From the NCBI GenBank assembly GCA_038025085.1, contig CM076147.1, positions 5,809,501-5,873,500 of the forward strand: DNA of 64,000 bases, written 5' to 3'. A program made the translations under genes and the position numbers. The DNA comes from Tetragonia tetragonoides (lineage: Eukaryota > Streptophyta > Magnoliopsida > Caryophyllales > Aizoaceae). Position 1 is the stretch's first letter; each line of letters opens with the position of its first letter. This document shows, one piece after another, positions 20,222-30,997 of this stretch. The notes under the pieces were generated by a model that saw only the letters and a list, made by a program, of their open reading frames with translations, was not told the origin of the DNA and did not search any database.

Positions 20222-21375
20222 AAAACACAGTTTCAGAAGTCTAAGCTCTTGCAGATTTGCCTTTTGCTGCATGAACCTTCAGAACTTCCTCCCGGTCCCA
20301 GTCGTATCCGATTTCTTCCATTTCAATATTAAAACCCCCAAATAGCTCTTGAGTATGACCACTCAAAGAACTAGCTTTGCAGAGATTCAGGCCTGGTAGA
20401 ACACAGGGGGCCGATTAAATCACATTGTATACCCAGCAGCCAATATGTCTCAGGTTCTTGATCTTTGCAATAAAGTTGACCATAATATGACAACTGCTTT
20501 TGGAGAAGCATCCTCTGAGCAGATAAGATTATTCAAATGCAGATTAGATACAGTTCCTAACATCATGTATGTGGAACCGTGGAGGCGTGGAACTACGGAG
20601 AATTTGACTTTTTTGCTTAACTCTGCTCCAATCACCAATAATGCTGTAGTGCTTTCTCAGTCTAATCACCTTTCTAATAAACTAAGAAGCATGCATGGGT
20701 GAATCCATCTGCCTCCCCGTACCATCAGAAGTTCTACAAGCTGCTCCTATGAGCTTAATGACTTTATCAAAAAAGGGGATGAAAAAAAAAGCTTAACGAC
20801 TTCTTGCGGAAGAACAAATAATAGTACCGAACAGGATTGATTAGTAGAACAGATATCACTAACTTCAACCTCCTAGCATACGAAAGTAATCATGCTGTCC
20901 ATTTTGTGATCTTTGATGTGATCTTTCCTTACCATTGGTTTACATTGGTCAACAAAGTATGCTAGAAATGTGAATACTTAAACGGTAGAGAGCCCTCAGT
21001 ATACCCCAGCATACTCAATATCTGCTTGTTCGAGGCTAGTGATAACTACTTTAGCAATTATCTTGTTTGACTTTCTCGAGTTTCTCCCACTATGGATCCA
21101 AAAGCATGTTGCAGCCCAACAATGTTAACTAATTTAGCAATCATCTTGTACAATATAGTACAGCATGCTATGGGTCTAAATTATTTTACAATACTAGGGT
21201 GGTCAGTCTTAGGAACGAGAGAAATCTAAGTGCAATTTGTTATTTACAGCATTTTCCCAGTAGTAAAGAAATTTTGGACAGAATCACATACGTCTTCACC
21301 AATAATATTCTAAGATTCCTTGATAAAACAGCATTAAACCCATCCATCCTAGGAGCTTTTCTCTCCCCGGTAGAT
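20222..21375 (-). mobile_element. Decayed LINE, reverse transcriptase remnant
   Basis: On the minus strand, with many stops and shifts, 21375-21080 reads PRMDGFNAV, VPKTDHPSIVK and FRPIACCTILYKMIAKLVN, which are the L1-type LINE RT motifs (APGxDGFN and RPIxxCxxxYKxI). Farther on (about 20930-20800) FVLPQEVVKL matches the region after the RT. Towards 20222 similarity fades. The LTR element at 15662-20221 sits inside it, so DNA left of 15662 is probably its continuation. Confidence 0.65.
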
Positions 21376-21689
21376 ACCAAGTATGTTTAGTCTTTGAACT
21401 TTTGTTTGATGTTTCTTGTTATCTTTGTGAGTTGTCAACTCTGAACAATTCCTGATCATGAGAACTTGTATATTCTTTTTTATGTTAGCAATGATTGGCC
21501 CTAACCAACCCAAGCTCATTCCCCTCCCCCAAGCTTGTATGATCTAACTCCCCCATTATTCCATGGGTGCCCGGGTCAAACCGGGTTGTAAAACTTATAT
21601 CCTCCATATCTTATATTCCCTTTTGGTAAGTTCTTAGTAAAGGAGTAGAATGATTTTGCTTATCTTTTGCTCTTTCATTGGCATTGCAG

Positions 21690-23270
21690 AACGAGCTTAA
21701 GCTGTGCCATCTCCACCATAAAAATATTGTTCGGTTGATTGGGTTTTCTAGTTCGCCAGACCACTTCTACCTTGTTTATGAAATGTTGCATGCCAAGCCT
21801 CTATCTGACACAATGGAAGGTGAGTTCTTATATGAGTTGTTCCTCTATTTCTTTTCTTTCTTGTCTATTGTACTAGTGAAATTGAACTTTTCCTGGTGCC
21901 CACTAGTAAAATTGAGCTCTTGAAGCATATAATCTCCACTTTATGTATGTGTGTTTGTAGTTCTTGATCAATGATGCAGTTGCATTGAAATTTGTTGATC
22001 AAGCAGCTTTGTCCTGGGAACATATGTTGAAGATTCTTAAAGGAATTTCTGCTGGAATATCTTACATGCACACCCATCCTATGGGACCTTCTGTGCTTTG
22101 CGACATCTGCACAAATAACGTTTTCATCACCGAGGTATATACGCGAAGAAATATTTTATTTAAAATTCTAGCCATTATATTTTTTTATGTACTAATTAAT
22201 ATGGAGCTATGGCTCCCTTTTGCTCGCAGGACTTTGTGCCCAAAATCGTTGATTTCAAGCATTGTGTGGTAGAAGGGGACTTGCATACTGGTGTCAGTAC
22301 TCCTGGATACTATTCTTTAAAGAAAGAAGGTATCTCTTTTTTATTCAGAGCTTCACAAGTATCATAACCTTTTTTTTGAAAAATCACAAGTATCATAACC
22401 TTGGGCTCCTTTTGAACGTATGCTCTTTGGTTAATTTCAGATTCTAAGCTTTCTTGTATGATGACCCTGGTTTCTTTTTCTTTACTTTCTTGGGGGTATG
22501 AGGAAAGGGTGGGATTTGTTATGGCTGAAGATTGCTAGAAAACTTCATTTTAGATGTTGGCCCATGAACATTGTTTTCTGATGTTTTTCCAATTTCAATT
22601 ACACCAAGATATCAAGAGCATTGTTCATACTTTGTGAAATAGCACAACAATTTTGTTTCTTAGCCTAACAAGCCTGTGAAATTGTTCTGCTAAACATGAG
22701 GTACAAATATCTCTGCAGATGCTGATCTTACTGCCTTTGGCCTTTTTGTTTTGCATGGATCCATAGCTATTCTAAACACGATATTGCTTGCTCTAGTATG
22801 TAGTATGAATTGATTGGAACCTGGTTTACGTAAATTTTAGTATACTTGCATTTACTCCATTAGTTGCTAGATCAAGCTTTTAAGCTCTTTTGTGAAAGCA
22901 AACAATTTATTGTCAGGTTGTTTTAACATTTGTTATTTCTCCCATAATATGGTATGCAGGGGTTGCAAATAGGAAAGATGAAGTACTTGCATTTGGAGTT
23001 CTTGCAATGCAACTTGTTACCAAAGACTGTAGAACAGCCTTCGTAGTCCAGGAAGGTCCAAATTCACATCTTGGACGTGTACGTTCCAACGTTTAAAGAA
23101 GGTGGCGATGTAGCACATCCCTCTTATGGGCGACCAATGGAAGCAAGAAAACTGATGGAATCAGTCATTGGATGTCTCAAGAAAGATGACCGATTAGACA
23201 TGAAAAACTTTCATAATTAGTTTTGCTGAGCTTGACAAGGCAGCTTCTTTCATAGCTGATTGTTGCAGGT
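21690..23270 (+). pseudogene. Decayed receptor-like kinase gene (kinase domain part)
   Basis: Exon-like blocks with good splice sites: 21690-21819 (ELKLCHLHHKNIVRLIGF, YLVYEML), 21961-22134 (LSWEHMLKILKGISAGISYM, VLCDICTNNVFITE), 22230-22329 (DFVPKIVDFKHC, STPGYYS) and 22960 to about 23270 (DEVLAFGVLAMQLVTK, then ARKLMESVIGCL and LDKAASFIADCC in other frames). This is the kinase core from the end of the N-lobe. The HRD loop is replaced (LCDICTNN) and DFG reads DFK. The phase between the first two blocks does not fit, and the last block has two shifts. The ATP loop is absent. It is a pseudogene, or at best a pseudokinase fragment. Confidence 0.7.
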
Positions 23271-24300
23271 GAGTAGTTTTTTCTTACAACTTTATATGTA
23301 CAGTTCCATAGTCACAGACGTAGCGATGCATTTGGTTGGCCACCAATTGAAACGTGAGTGACGTACGTGTTTGGTTATGAGTTTAATCACCGTAGAGTAA
23401 TCTGCATAAGAGCAAATTACTACACCAGAGACCAGATGGTCCAGGCACAGAAGCCAGAGGAACCTTATGAGTTTAATCAGCCACACATTGTTCTCTCCAG
23501 TTAACCAACCAAATCATCTAATGGGTGTGATAACAAACAGAACAATGTTATGTTACAACCTTTATGCGTACACCATGGTACCTAAGGGCCTCTGTCTATA
23601 TTGAACATGTTATTTCTTAAGAATAGGAGAAGTCTCGTGTGAGACCAATTCACACTGATATGGGGTCACTTTTATAGATTTTATTAGTCAGCTTTCTGAA
23701 ATAGTGACCCTTGTATCTATAAAAAGAAATCCTCGACCGTTTCACAATGGGACTGTCTTATACAAGTTTTTGTGACCATTTTGTAGCCTGTGTTAAAATA
23801 ATTTTTTAATCCTTTCATAATCTTTAGTTAATTATGAAAGAAAGTTTAACAAAAGTATGTACGTTTTGTGGACTGCAAATGTGTAATTTCTTACCAATTT
23901 AATCACAGTAGTTCTGCATCATGAGCTAGAAAGTTTAACTCCATAAGACCATAACACCACAAAAGCAAAGGCCTGATCAGTATACAACACTTAGCTTCAT
24001 TATCTCAAATTGGCTAACCAAATACAATTTTCAATGGGTGTGGTAACCAAAAAAATGTGAGTATGTTACAACCTTTGCGCACCACCATCACCATCCTCAT
24101 ATACTTATACTAATCAGTAATTACTCCATAGGGGAATCCTATAGCTGATATCTAATTAATCAACAAGAACTTCACTCTGTAGTAAAACACAACACCTAAT
24201 AATTGATTCAATAGGTCTTGTGTGAGAGGACCTATTCCGTGAGGCGTGGGAGGGAGAGAGGACGGAGAAAAGAGGGAAGACCCTATCTCATAGGTCCGCC
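23271..24300. other. Intergenic DNA with dispersed repeats
   Basis: No gene seen. 24205-24300 (GACCTATTCCGTGAGGCGTG, then GGGAGAGAG) recurs near 53455-53570. 23630-23790 contains a GTGTGAGACC...TTATACAAGTTTTTGTG repeat, also partly present near 53545. The left end may include more of the kinase relic. The 3' end of the CDSP32 transcript should lie just left of 24300. Confidence 0.45.
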
Positions 24301-25236
24301 CTAATAAGTGACCCTCACACCTTGGTACCTAAGAATCTCCCCAATAAGCTCCCCTTTCCCAGACCCAACATACCTCCCACAAATCCCTCCATTCCTAATA
24401 AACAAAAACGTAGGAACCTCAACAACATCCATTTCCTTCAAAAATCCCATGCAACTATCATTCTCATCCCCATTCATTCTAGCAAAAACCACAGTATCCA
24501 TTTGCTTAGACAACTTCACCACAGTAGGATATACCTTAACACAAGGTCCACAATGCTTAAGCCCTACATCAAGCACAATAAGCTTATCATCTTCCTTATG
24601 AGTCTCAATAAGCTCCTTAACGTCGTCACCCGAATGGAGCTGAACAACAGCTGAATGATTGTCCCCGTAGTAGAGCACATCACCTGCGAGTTCATCTGGT
24701 GCAAGAGCGTCTTCTTCGTGGATTTTCTGCATGGACTTGTAGAAGGAGAAGTGAGGAACTCTTGTGATGTTTTCTCGACGACAAAGCTCGCGAGTTGCGT
24801 CGGATTCATCGCCCATTACGAGGAGGAAATTGACGTCGTTGCATGTACGGCTTAAGGAGACCATGAAAGGGTAGATCTTGTTGCTTGATTCGTTGGTTGT
24901 GGTAGCGTATTCGACTACGACTAGCTTGTCTTTGGCTGCTTGAAGGGCGGTGTCGAACTCTTCGGAGTTGTGGACTCGTAGGACGCGATCACCGTTGTCA
25001 GTTTTTGGGGTGTCGGGTTGTTTGGTGGTGGTGGTGGTGGAGTTGCTGCTCGCGGTGGCTCTTATGCGGAGGGACGATCGGTTAGTGTACTTGGAGGAGT
25101 GTCTTGGGAGAAGGGAGAGAGATGAGGGTGAGGTGAGATTGGAGAGGAGAGAGAGAGAGCATAGCTTGTGAATGTGAGGATTATGGGGTAGTGTTGTTCT
25201 TGGTGTTGTGGATAAGGAGGTTGTGAATGGAGCCAT
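24301..25236 (-). CDS. CDSP32: Thioredoxin-like protein CDSP32, chloroplastic
   Basis: A single-exon gene for 311 residues. The first 60 or so residues are rich in Ser/Thr with few acidic residues, a chloroplast transit peptide. Two thioredoxin folds follow. The first (about 85-195) lacks the CxxC site but keeps the cis-Pro loop (RVPHFSFYK). The second (about 205-311) has the active site HCGPC with Cys229 and Cys232 and its cis-Pro loop ([12 protein letters not shown]). Known CDSP32 is a stromal, drought-induced thioredoxin that reduces 2-Cys peroxiredoxin and methionine sulfoxide reductase B. Two folds with a single HCGPC site is the hallmark of this protein, and length matches. Nothing looks broken. 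No clear TATA box is seen upstream (right of 25236). Confidence 0.93.
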   Translation of the reverse strand: MAPFTTSLSTTPRTTLPHNPHIHKLCSLSLLSNLTSPSSLSLLPRHSSKYTNRSSLRIRATASSNSTTTTTKQPDTPKTDNGDRVLRVHNSEEFDTALQAAKDKLVVVEYATTTNESSNKIYPFMVSLSRTCNDVNFLLVMGDESDATRELCRRENITRVPHFSFYKSMQKIHEEDALAPDELAGDVLYYGDNHSAVVQLHSGDDVKELIETHKEDDKLIVLDVGLKHCGPCVKVYPTVVKLSKQMDTVVFARMNGDENDSCMGFLKEMDVVEVPTFLFIRNGGICGRYVGSGKGELIGEILRYQGVRVTY

Positions 25237-25480
25237 ATTAATTGGAGAATAATGGAGGTTGTTTTTCAGTTTTGGGGAAAAGGGAAGAGCAAGATTGTAA
25301 AACTCTTATTATTGGAGGAATGGAGAGATGTTTGGAGATGAGATTTCAAATATCTTAAGGAGGGAGATCATCACCACTCGTTTGAGTTGTGGATGAGATT
25401 GGGCATAATATTGAGATACTTTTGACTTGGAAGGATATTTCTTTTTTCTTTTGTTTCGAGTAGAGTTGTTTAAATGCAAG
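25237..25480. promoter_or_regulatory. Upstream region of CDSP32
   Basis: The DNA directly upstream of the minus-strand start is A/T- and G/A-rich. I see no TATA box at a convincing distance. A SINE copy begins about 250 bp upstream. Confidence 0.3.
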
Positions 25481-25493
25481 CTTTGTCGGTTTG

Positions 25494-25763
25494 ACTGTTA
25501 AAGGATGGTGGTTTATTAGTTTCAAACTTACTTCGAAGTGATTAGATACGGTAACATTATGAGTTCAATATTTTATTTCTTTAAGTCTCGAAACTGTTGT
25601 CTTTCAGAAACTATACCAGCACCACGATGGTCCTAAGTTGACGAAGTCAATGCTTCAGTTGGTTGTTTAGTTAGTTTGATATATTTGCTATTGAACACGA
25701 AAGTCCCAATATAATGTAGTGAGAGCTGTTTCGATCGTCATTCACTTGCACTGTTGCACATTA
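25494..25763 (+). mobile_element. tRNA-headed SINE, diverged copy
   Basis: The head GGATGGTGGTTTATTAGTTT carries a box-A-like motif, and TTATGAGTTCAA is a box-B-like motif (GGTTCGAAT in the better copies). The body matches the SINE at 39789-40071 (TATTTGCTATTGAACACGA, TTTCGATCGTCATTCACTTG). Imperfect flanks CTTTGTCGGTT (25480) and TTTTGTCGGTT (25765) may be the target duplication. Confidence 0.65.
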
Positions 25764-25779
25764 CTTTTGTCGGTTGGTC

Positions 25780-27238
25780 TCATTAAGGGGCAACTAGTGG
25801 GCTTGGTTTTGGTTACCTATGTGTCGTAGTGCTACTTGTTTGTTGTATGTATCCAGATCATTTTTTAAGTATCTCAGTGGGCTTAACTTTATTGGGTTGG
25901 TCCTGGGCCTGGGACCGGGACCCTGGGCCTATTGTTTATTCTCTGTAAACTGCTATTCTGCTTAAAGTATACTTGCATAGTTGCATGGGCTTAATCTTTT
26001 CTTTTGGATTAGAATGAGCTTGCTTTGTTGGTAGTACGGTATAGTGACGGATGTAGAAATCAAGTTAAGTGGATTCATAATTTGTAATAGTGATACATAG
26101 GACAATTCTTAATTATTGTATTAAAAAATATTAATTTATAAAGGTTTTTTTAACAAAAAGAAAATTCAAGCGGGTTCAGCGGAATCCACTCTCTAAAGAG
26201 TGGATCCGCCACTGGTACAGTAGTACGGAGTACTCTGGTATCTGGGCGTAATTTTTTTCACTGAATTAAACAGAACTAAACTTCATTAAACTCAATTAAT
26301 ATGTGAGAAGAAAGTTAATCACTTAAGTGAATTTATACATCAAATTATTCCATTTTTCAATGGCCAAAGTTGACGGACCCCCCCCCCCCCCCCCAACAAA
26401 AAAGATAACACATTTTTTGTCCATGGAAGAATTAAGCACATATAACAACTACATAACATATTCGAGCCATCCAAATTCGTTCAAACAATAATCTTAAATG
26501 ACCAATTCGTCCCACATATTGTTCTACTTGACAACTACGACACAATTACAAGTCACAACATATGTAAGTCAAGTTGTTAAACTCTAACAAACCATTATTA
26601 TGTTTCAAATAATGTATATCCAACTAATTCAAACTAGATTGGATTATAAAAAAATAATAAAAAAAAAACTAATTCAAACTGGATTAGCACCAAAATACCA
26701 TTAATTAATTATTGAGCTAGTTGCTAAATGCCTTACATTATTGATGCATAATTAGTTTCTACAATTGTCCAGCTAACTGCATTACTAAACCAGCTAGAAT
26801 TTGCATAGTAACCATTATTATAATACCATCATACAGTCTAAGCATTTGCATAGTAACCACATATTGTTCTATAGTATCTAATTTCTCATTTGTTAAGGAG
26901 CCTCCCAGTCAGTTATGATCCGTTAGGGTGCATATCTCTATGGATCTGCCAAGTAGGCCGGCTAATCCAACAGTGGAAGCTGATTATTAATCAACTTAAT
27001 TATTAATCAGTGATTAATTGTTGAATATGTTCTTAGTGACAGATTCACAATGACAGATCACGTGACCAATGAAAATAGATCTTGTAATGGATATTTCATT
27101 ATTTATGGCATGGTTCGTTGGTCCTTAACCCTTTTTACTGGCCTTTAGTTAAGTGCAATAGGTTTGCGAGCAAATTTCTTACCATGGGTTTCATAAGTAT
27201 AAATAGGCACTGTTTTTTTTCCGTTGGTCCTTAACCCA
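25780..27238. other. Intergenic DNA
   Basis: No gene seen. It contains a C-run near 26380-26394, AT-rich tracts (26640-26720) and a 16-bp direct repeat CGTTGGTCCTTAACCC at about 27117 and 27222. The second copy lies just before a MITE. Confidence 0.45.
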
Positions 27239-27241
27239 TTA

Positions 27242-27379
27242 GGTCTCATTCTGTACTTCATTTTGTCTAACATTTGGTTCCAATATCTGCGGTCTTTCAT
27301 TCCTTTCCTATGCGTCGTTTAGCTTCGTTCAGTTCTGCTACTCACCGTTCCACATCATTCCATTAAAGAGAACATAACC
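27242..27379. mobile_element. Tourist-like MITE, 138 bp
   Basis: Ends GGTCTCATTCTG and AGAGAACATAACC (complement GGTTATGTTCTCT), flanked by TTA at 27239-27241 and 27380-27382. Interior words (CATTTGG, TGCGTCGTT, CTCACCGTTCC) match the MITE at 30179-30381, so they are one family. A 3-bp TTA/TAA duplication is the PIF/Harbinger signature. Confidence 0.6.
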
Positions 27380-28043
27380 TTAATTGTTTCCTCTTAAAAA
27401 AGGCATAAAGGTGAACATAACGGGGCTTGAATGTGAGACCTAATGTTTTCAATCTTGTAATTTCAAGTAAAATCTATCATCAAAACTTTATTAGGCGTGG
27501 CACAAAATTTTGGCAACTTGAAAGTTGAAACAGGTCCTAGGTTTCATGTCTTTTGCACAAGGTCGAGTATCATCAGTCGTCAGTTCGTCACCTACTCACC
27601 TCCCGAGCTTAAAGCTGAGGGGACCTTTAAATATTATCAATAATATTAGTAAAACCTAATAATAATGATAATACTTGTAGTCTATTTCTAAGAGCCACTG
27701 CTTCAGCTAAGACAGATGCAGATCCAAGTAACTGACAGTTTGTTTTAATCAATTTTCCATCCTGATCGCGGATAACAAAGTAAAACCTATACCTCTAAAC
27801 CATGACTATTTTTTGGAATCTTAAAGAAGTCATCCTTTTTGAGTACAATGAGACTGAATTACAGATTCTTGTTGGAAATAAGTAGAATTGGAGATTATTG
27901 TTGAAAATAAATAGAATCAGAGATGCGTCGTTACTGCGTTATCCACTCCAAACTTAGAAATAGATGAGGGTCATTCTATGTTTATTAAGTATTCAATATC
28001 TAATCGGTCTCAAATTTTCGAATCTTGATAAATTTTTTGTGCT

Positions 28044-28424
28044 CTAATAACAGTTTACATAGTGTGAGTCAGACAGGATTGAAAAATCTCCTGGATAATA
28101 TTGCCAAGATATGTGGCGTACCTTTTCTTCTCTTCTCTTGTAGCACGTGGCCTGGACAACCTGTAAGCAACCACTTTCCTCTATAATCTTCTCCATTTCT
28201 CCTTGGTTAGTAATTTGAAGACCAAAAAAAATAAATATCAGTTTTGCTCGAATTACCTCAGCAAGAGGGACCTCCCACGAACATTGACTTTGATGAGATG
28301 CAGCCCTCACCATACACCAGGCCAAATTTACCCCTCTAATGAGTAATGACCTTATATCCGAACCAGACATATTCGTATGGTTCCATATTGCCCACATCAC
28401 TACTGTCAAACGCTCATGGTCCAT
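28044..28424 (-). pseudogene. LINE C-terminal RNase H fragment
   Basis: The minus-strand frame begins VVMWAIWNHTN (as in the C-terminus of plant LINEs) and has AEVIRAKLIFIFFGLQI, then EKIIEESGCLQVVQA, matching the RNase H-like words AEAxAxxxGLxxA and xxxxExDCLQVVxA of these proteins. It is short and isolated, a relic of a non-LTR element. Confidence 0.6.
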
Positions 28425-28432
28425 ACTCCATC

Positions 28433-29250
28433 CTAGCGCTGTTCACCGGTCCAAAACCGGACTGGATAGACTGGACCACTTGTGTCTGGTCTGAGATCGG
28501 ACCGGCCACTCGCGTCCGGCATGAGGCCGGACCGGACTAGATTAAACCGGTTCTGAATTGAACCGGATCGATTTTTTAAAAACCGTCTAGTAGACCGGTC
28601 TGAACATTTTGAATTGTCCAGTAAAACCAATCCAGACCGGACCGAAACTCGGATTGACCGGTCTAAAAGTCGCACTGGTCTCATTCGTTTCGGTCCGGAA
28701 TGGCCGATGAACAGTTTTACTCCATCCCTATTATTTTTTGGACTCCTTTATCCCCAGAGAGTTGGCAAAATCCAACCCGACTCGAGATAACCGCCCTGAT
28801 CCGTCCGATATCAAACTCGTCTGACACTCAAAATTGTATCAATTTTCATTATACGGAACAGACCTGACCCAGTCCAATCCGACACCCGTCAACTCCCTTT
28901 TTCCGTATTGACCCGAACCCCATAACACCCGATCAAAAGTTATTCATTATCGAAATAAACTCAAACCGACTCTACCCATTACTCGAATATATCGAACTTA
29001 TAGTGACATAATATTCAAAATCAGTGAAAAATATTAGCTATTAACTATACATACCTGTAGTCCTTGTTATTGAAAATTTTCACATAAAATTGAGTTTTTC
29101 ATATTATTTTAATTTCGACTTTATAAGCTTTGAAACATAAATTAAACTTTACTTGATATGATCCGATAACAGAAGAACTAACCTGACTCGAGTTGATCCA
29201 TAACCCGACATTAGCATAAACGCGGATCAATCAGACTCGACCTGGAAATG
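28433..29250. repeat. Low-complexity DNA rich in ACCGG and ACCCGA
   Basis: 28440-28700 is dense in GGACCGG/ACCGGT motifs on both strands. 28740-29250 carries spaced GACCCGA/CCAACCCGAC words. Neither is coding. Such word-dense repeats are common between plant genes; I cannot name a family. Confidence 0.5.
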
Positions 29251-29258
29251 CGACCTAA

Positions 29259-29518
29259 GGGCATGTTCTTTTCAACTGATTTCCAGTTTTGTCCAGTTTT
29301 GTCCAGTTTTGTGCAGTTTTGTCCAGTTTTGTGCAGTTTTGTCCAGTTTTGTCCAGTTACCAGTTACAAAATCCAGTTTTGCCCAGTTTGACCCAGTTTT
29401 GCCCAATTTTGTCCAATTTTACCCTGTTTTAAAAATAAAAATAATTATAATAATAATTATTATTATTATTATTGTTGTTGTTGTTGTTGTTGTTTTTGTT
29501 GTTAGTATAATTATTAAA

Positions 29519-29555
<37 letters not shown>

Positions 29556-29821
29556 GTTGTTATTGTTATTATTATTTTAGTTATTATTGTTATTTTTATT
29601 ATTATTATTATTATTATTAACAGTGAAAATTAAACAATTTTCAGTTTTTCCCAGTTTCTCCCAGTTTTTCTCAGTTTTTCCCAATTTTTCCCAGTTTCTC
29701 CCAGTTTGACCCAGCTTTTCCTAGTTTCTCCCAGTTACCAGTTAGACTTTCCAATTTTCATCAGTTTTGTCCAATTTGTCCCAGTTACCAGTTCCAGTTT
29801 CTAGTTGAAAAGAACGTGCCC
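29259..29821. mobile_element. Tourist-like MITE filled with 10-bp repeats and ATT microsatellite, 563 bp
   Basis: Terminal inverted repeats GGGCATGTTCTTTTCAACT and (complement of the right end) GGGCACGTTCTTTTCAACT match at 18 of 19. TAA flanks both sides (29256-29258, 29822-29824). The left arm is tandem CCAGTTTTGT, the right arm tandem CCCAGTTTTT-like, and the centre is (ATT)n and (GTT)n. The long Ile/Val/Tyr-rich ORF across the centre is a by-product. The ends match those of the element at 37846. Confidence 0.85.
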
Positions 29822-29899
29822 TAAGTTGGGGCTCTGTTTACATTATACCATAAATAATAATAGTGAATGGTGGGTCCCATCTAAGATAATCCACAATAA

Positions 29900-30172
29900 G
29901 GGCTTGTTATTTGCCAGTAATGCATTGCAATCATTTTATAGAGTAGATGTGGGTGAAAAGTGAAAAAGTTGAAGGAGGGAGACGGAAAAATGGGTTTGGT
30001 TGCAATACCTAATGTAATCACAATTGCTCAACTTTAACCTGGGTAAAAGATGATTACATTAGATGGTGTAACCAATCTCTCATTAATCATCCCTTTGCCT
30101 CCCTCTTTCTCTTCCACCTCATATTTACTCTATAAAATGATTGCATTGCATTGCTAGCAAGTATACGAGCTC
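29900..30172. mobile_element. Tourist-like MITE, 273 bp
   Basis: Long imperfect terminal inverted repeats (GGGCTTGTTATTTGCCAG... and GAGCTCGTATACTTGCTAGC...) share TGCAATCATTTTATAGAGTA. TAA flanks at 29897-29899 and 30173-30175. Same family as the MITE at 59099-59396. Confidence 0.8.
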
Positions 30173-30178
30173 TAATAA

Positions 30179-30381
30179 GGTCTTGTTCTTTTCGTTGTTT
30201 TCATGTTGCATTCTGTTCATTTCCGCGTCGTTCATTCCTTTCCGCGTTGCATCCCATTTTGTACTTGATTTGTCTCACATTTGACTCTGGTCCGCGTCAT
30301 TCTGTTCTGTTTCGTGACCTTCCGTTCTATTACGCGCTGTTTCGTTCCGTTTCTCACCGTTTCGTTGGAGAGAACATGACC
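30179..30381. mobile_element. Tourist-like MITE, 203 bp
   Basis: Ends GGTCTTGTTCTTTTCG and GAGAGAACATGACC (complement GGTCATGTTCTCTC), with TAA at 30176-30178 and 30382-30384. It directly abuts the preceding MITE (TAATAA between them). Related to 27242-27379. Confidence 0.72.
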
Positions 30382-30384
30382 TAA

Positions 30385-30997
30385 TGAGTTCGTACCTGAA
30401 TGAAGTTTTGCCACCTAACTCAAACAATTAGAACAAAAGGTTTGCCACCTGATAGTCTAATGCCAGAGAAACTGGGCTTGTATGAACGTGCTTGCCAAAG
30501 CATTGCCTTCGATAATCTGTTTGTAATTTGATTCCTTAATTCTTCTTACATCGTACTAATAACGTACTATATAATGTATATAGATGCAATTGCTAATATT
30601 TTCTGGTACTCGCATAACAAGCAAGTGTTTTAAAATGACACAAAAACAAAGAAGCTAGTAGAATGCATTCAATTTCCAGCCTGTCAAGGGCCCCAGATAA
30701 TATGTTCTTATTAATAACACGTTTTTTCGTAACCAAACCATGCAATCAATTGATCAGTGACCACTGATTCACTGGGACTACATGTTTCCTGAAATTTTCC
30801 AAAAAGGCTAATAAAATTTGTCAGTCCAATTTTTACAAACACCATCTCAATTATACATTTCATGTTTGATCAATGATCAAATAATACTCCTACTGAACAT
30901 GTGATTTCCAATACAAAATTCCTTTAAATTGCAATAATAATGGGTTCTTTTTCAACCAACAACTGTTTCTTTCTCAAACTCTTAAGACTTCCACAAT
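30385..30997. promoter_or_regulatory. Upstream region of the first SMT2 gene
   Basis: AT-rich DNA without a clear TATA box. The immediate leader (30940-30997) is pyrimidine- and A-rich. Three MITEs end about 615 bp upstream of the start codon, so they lie close enough to affect expression. Confidence 0.4.

Noticed and set aside
29309..29620. 103-codon Ile/Val/Tyr-rich ORF that could pass for a membrane peptide
   Set aside because: It is the CCAGTTTTGT, ATT and GTT tandem repeats inside a MITE.
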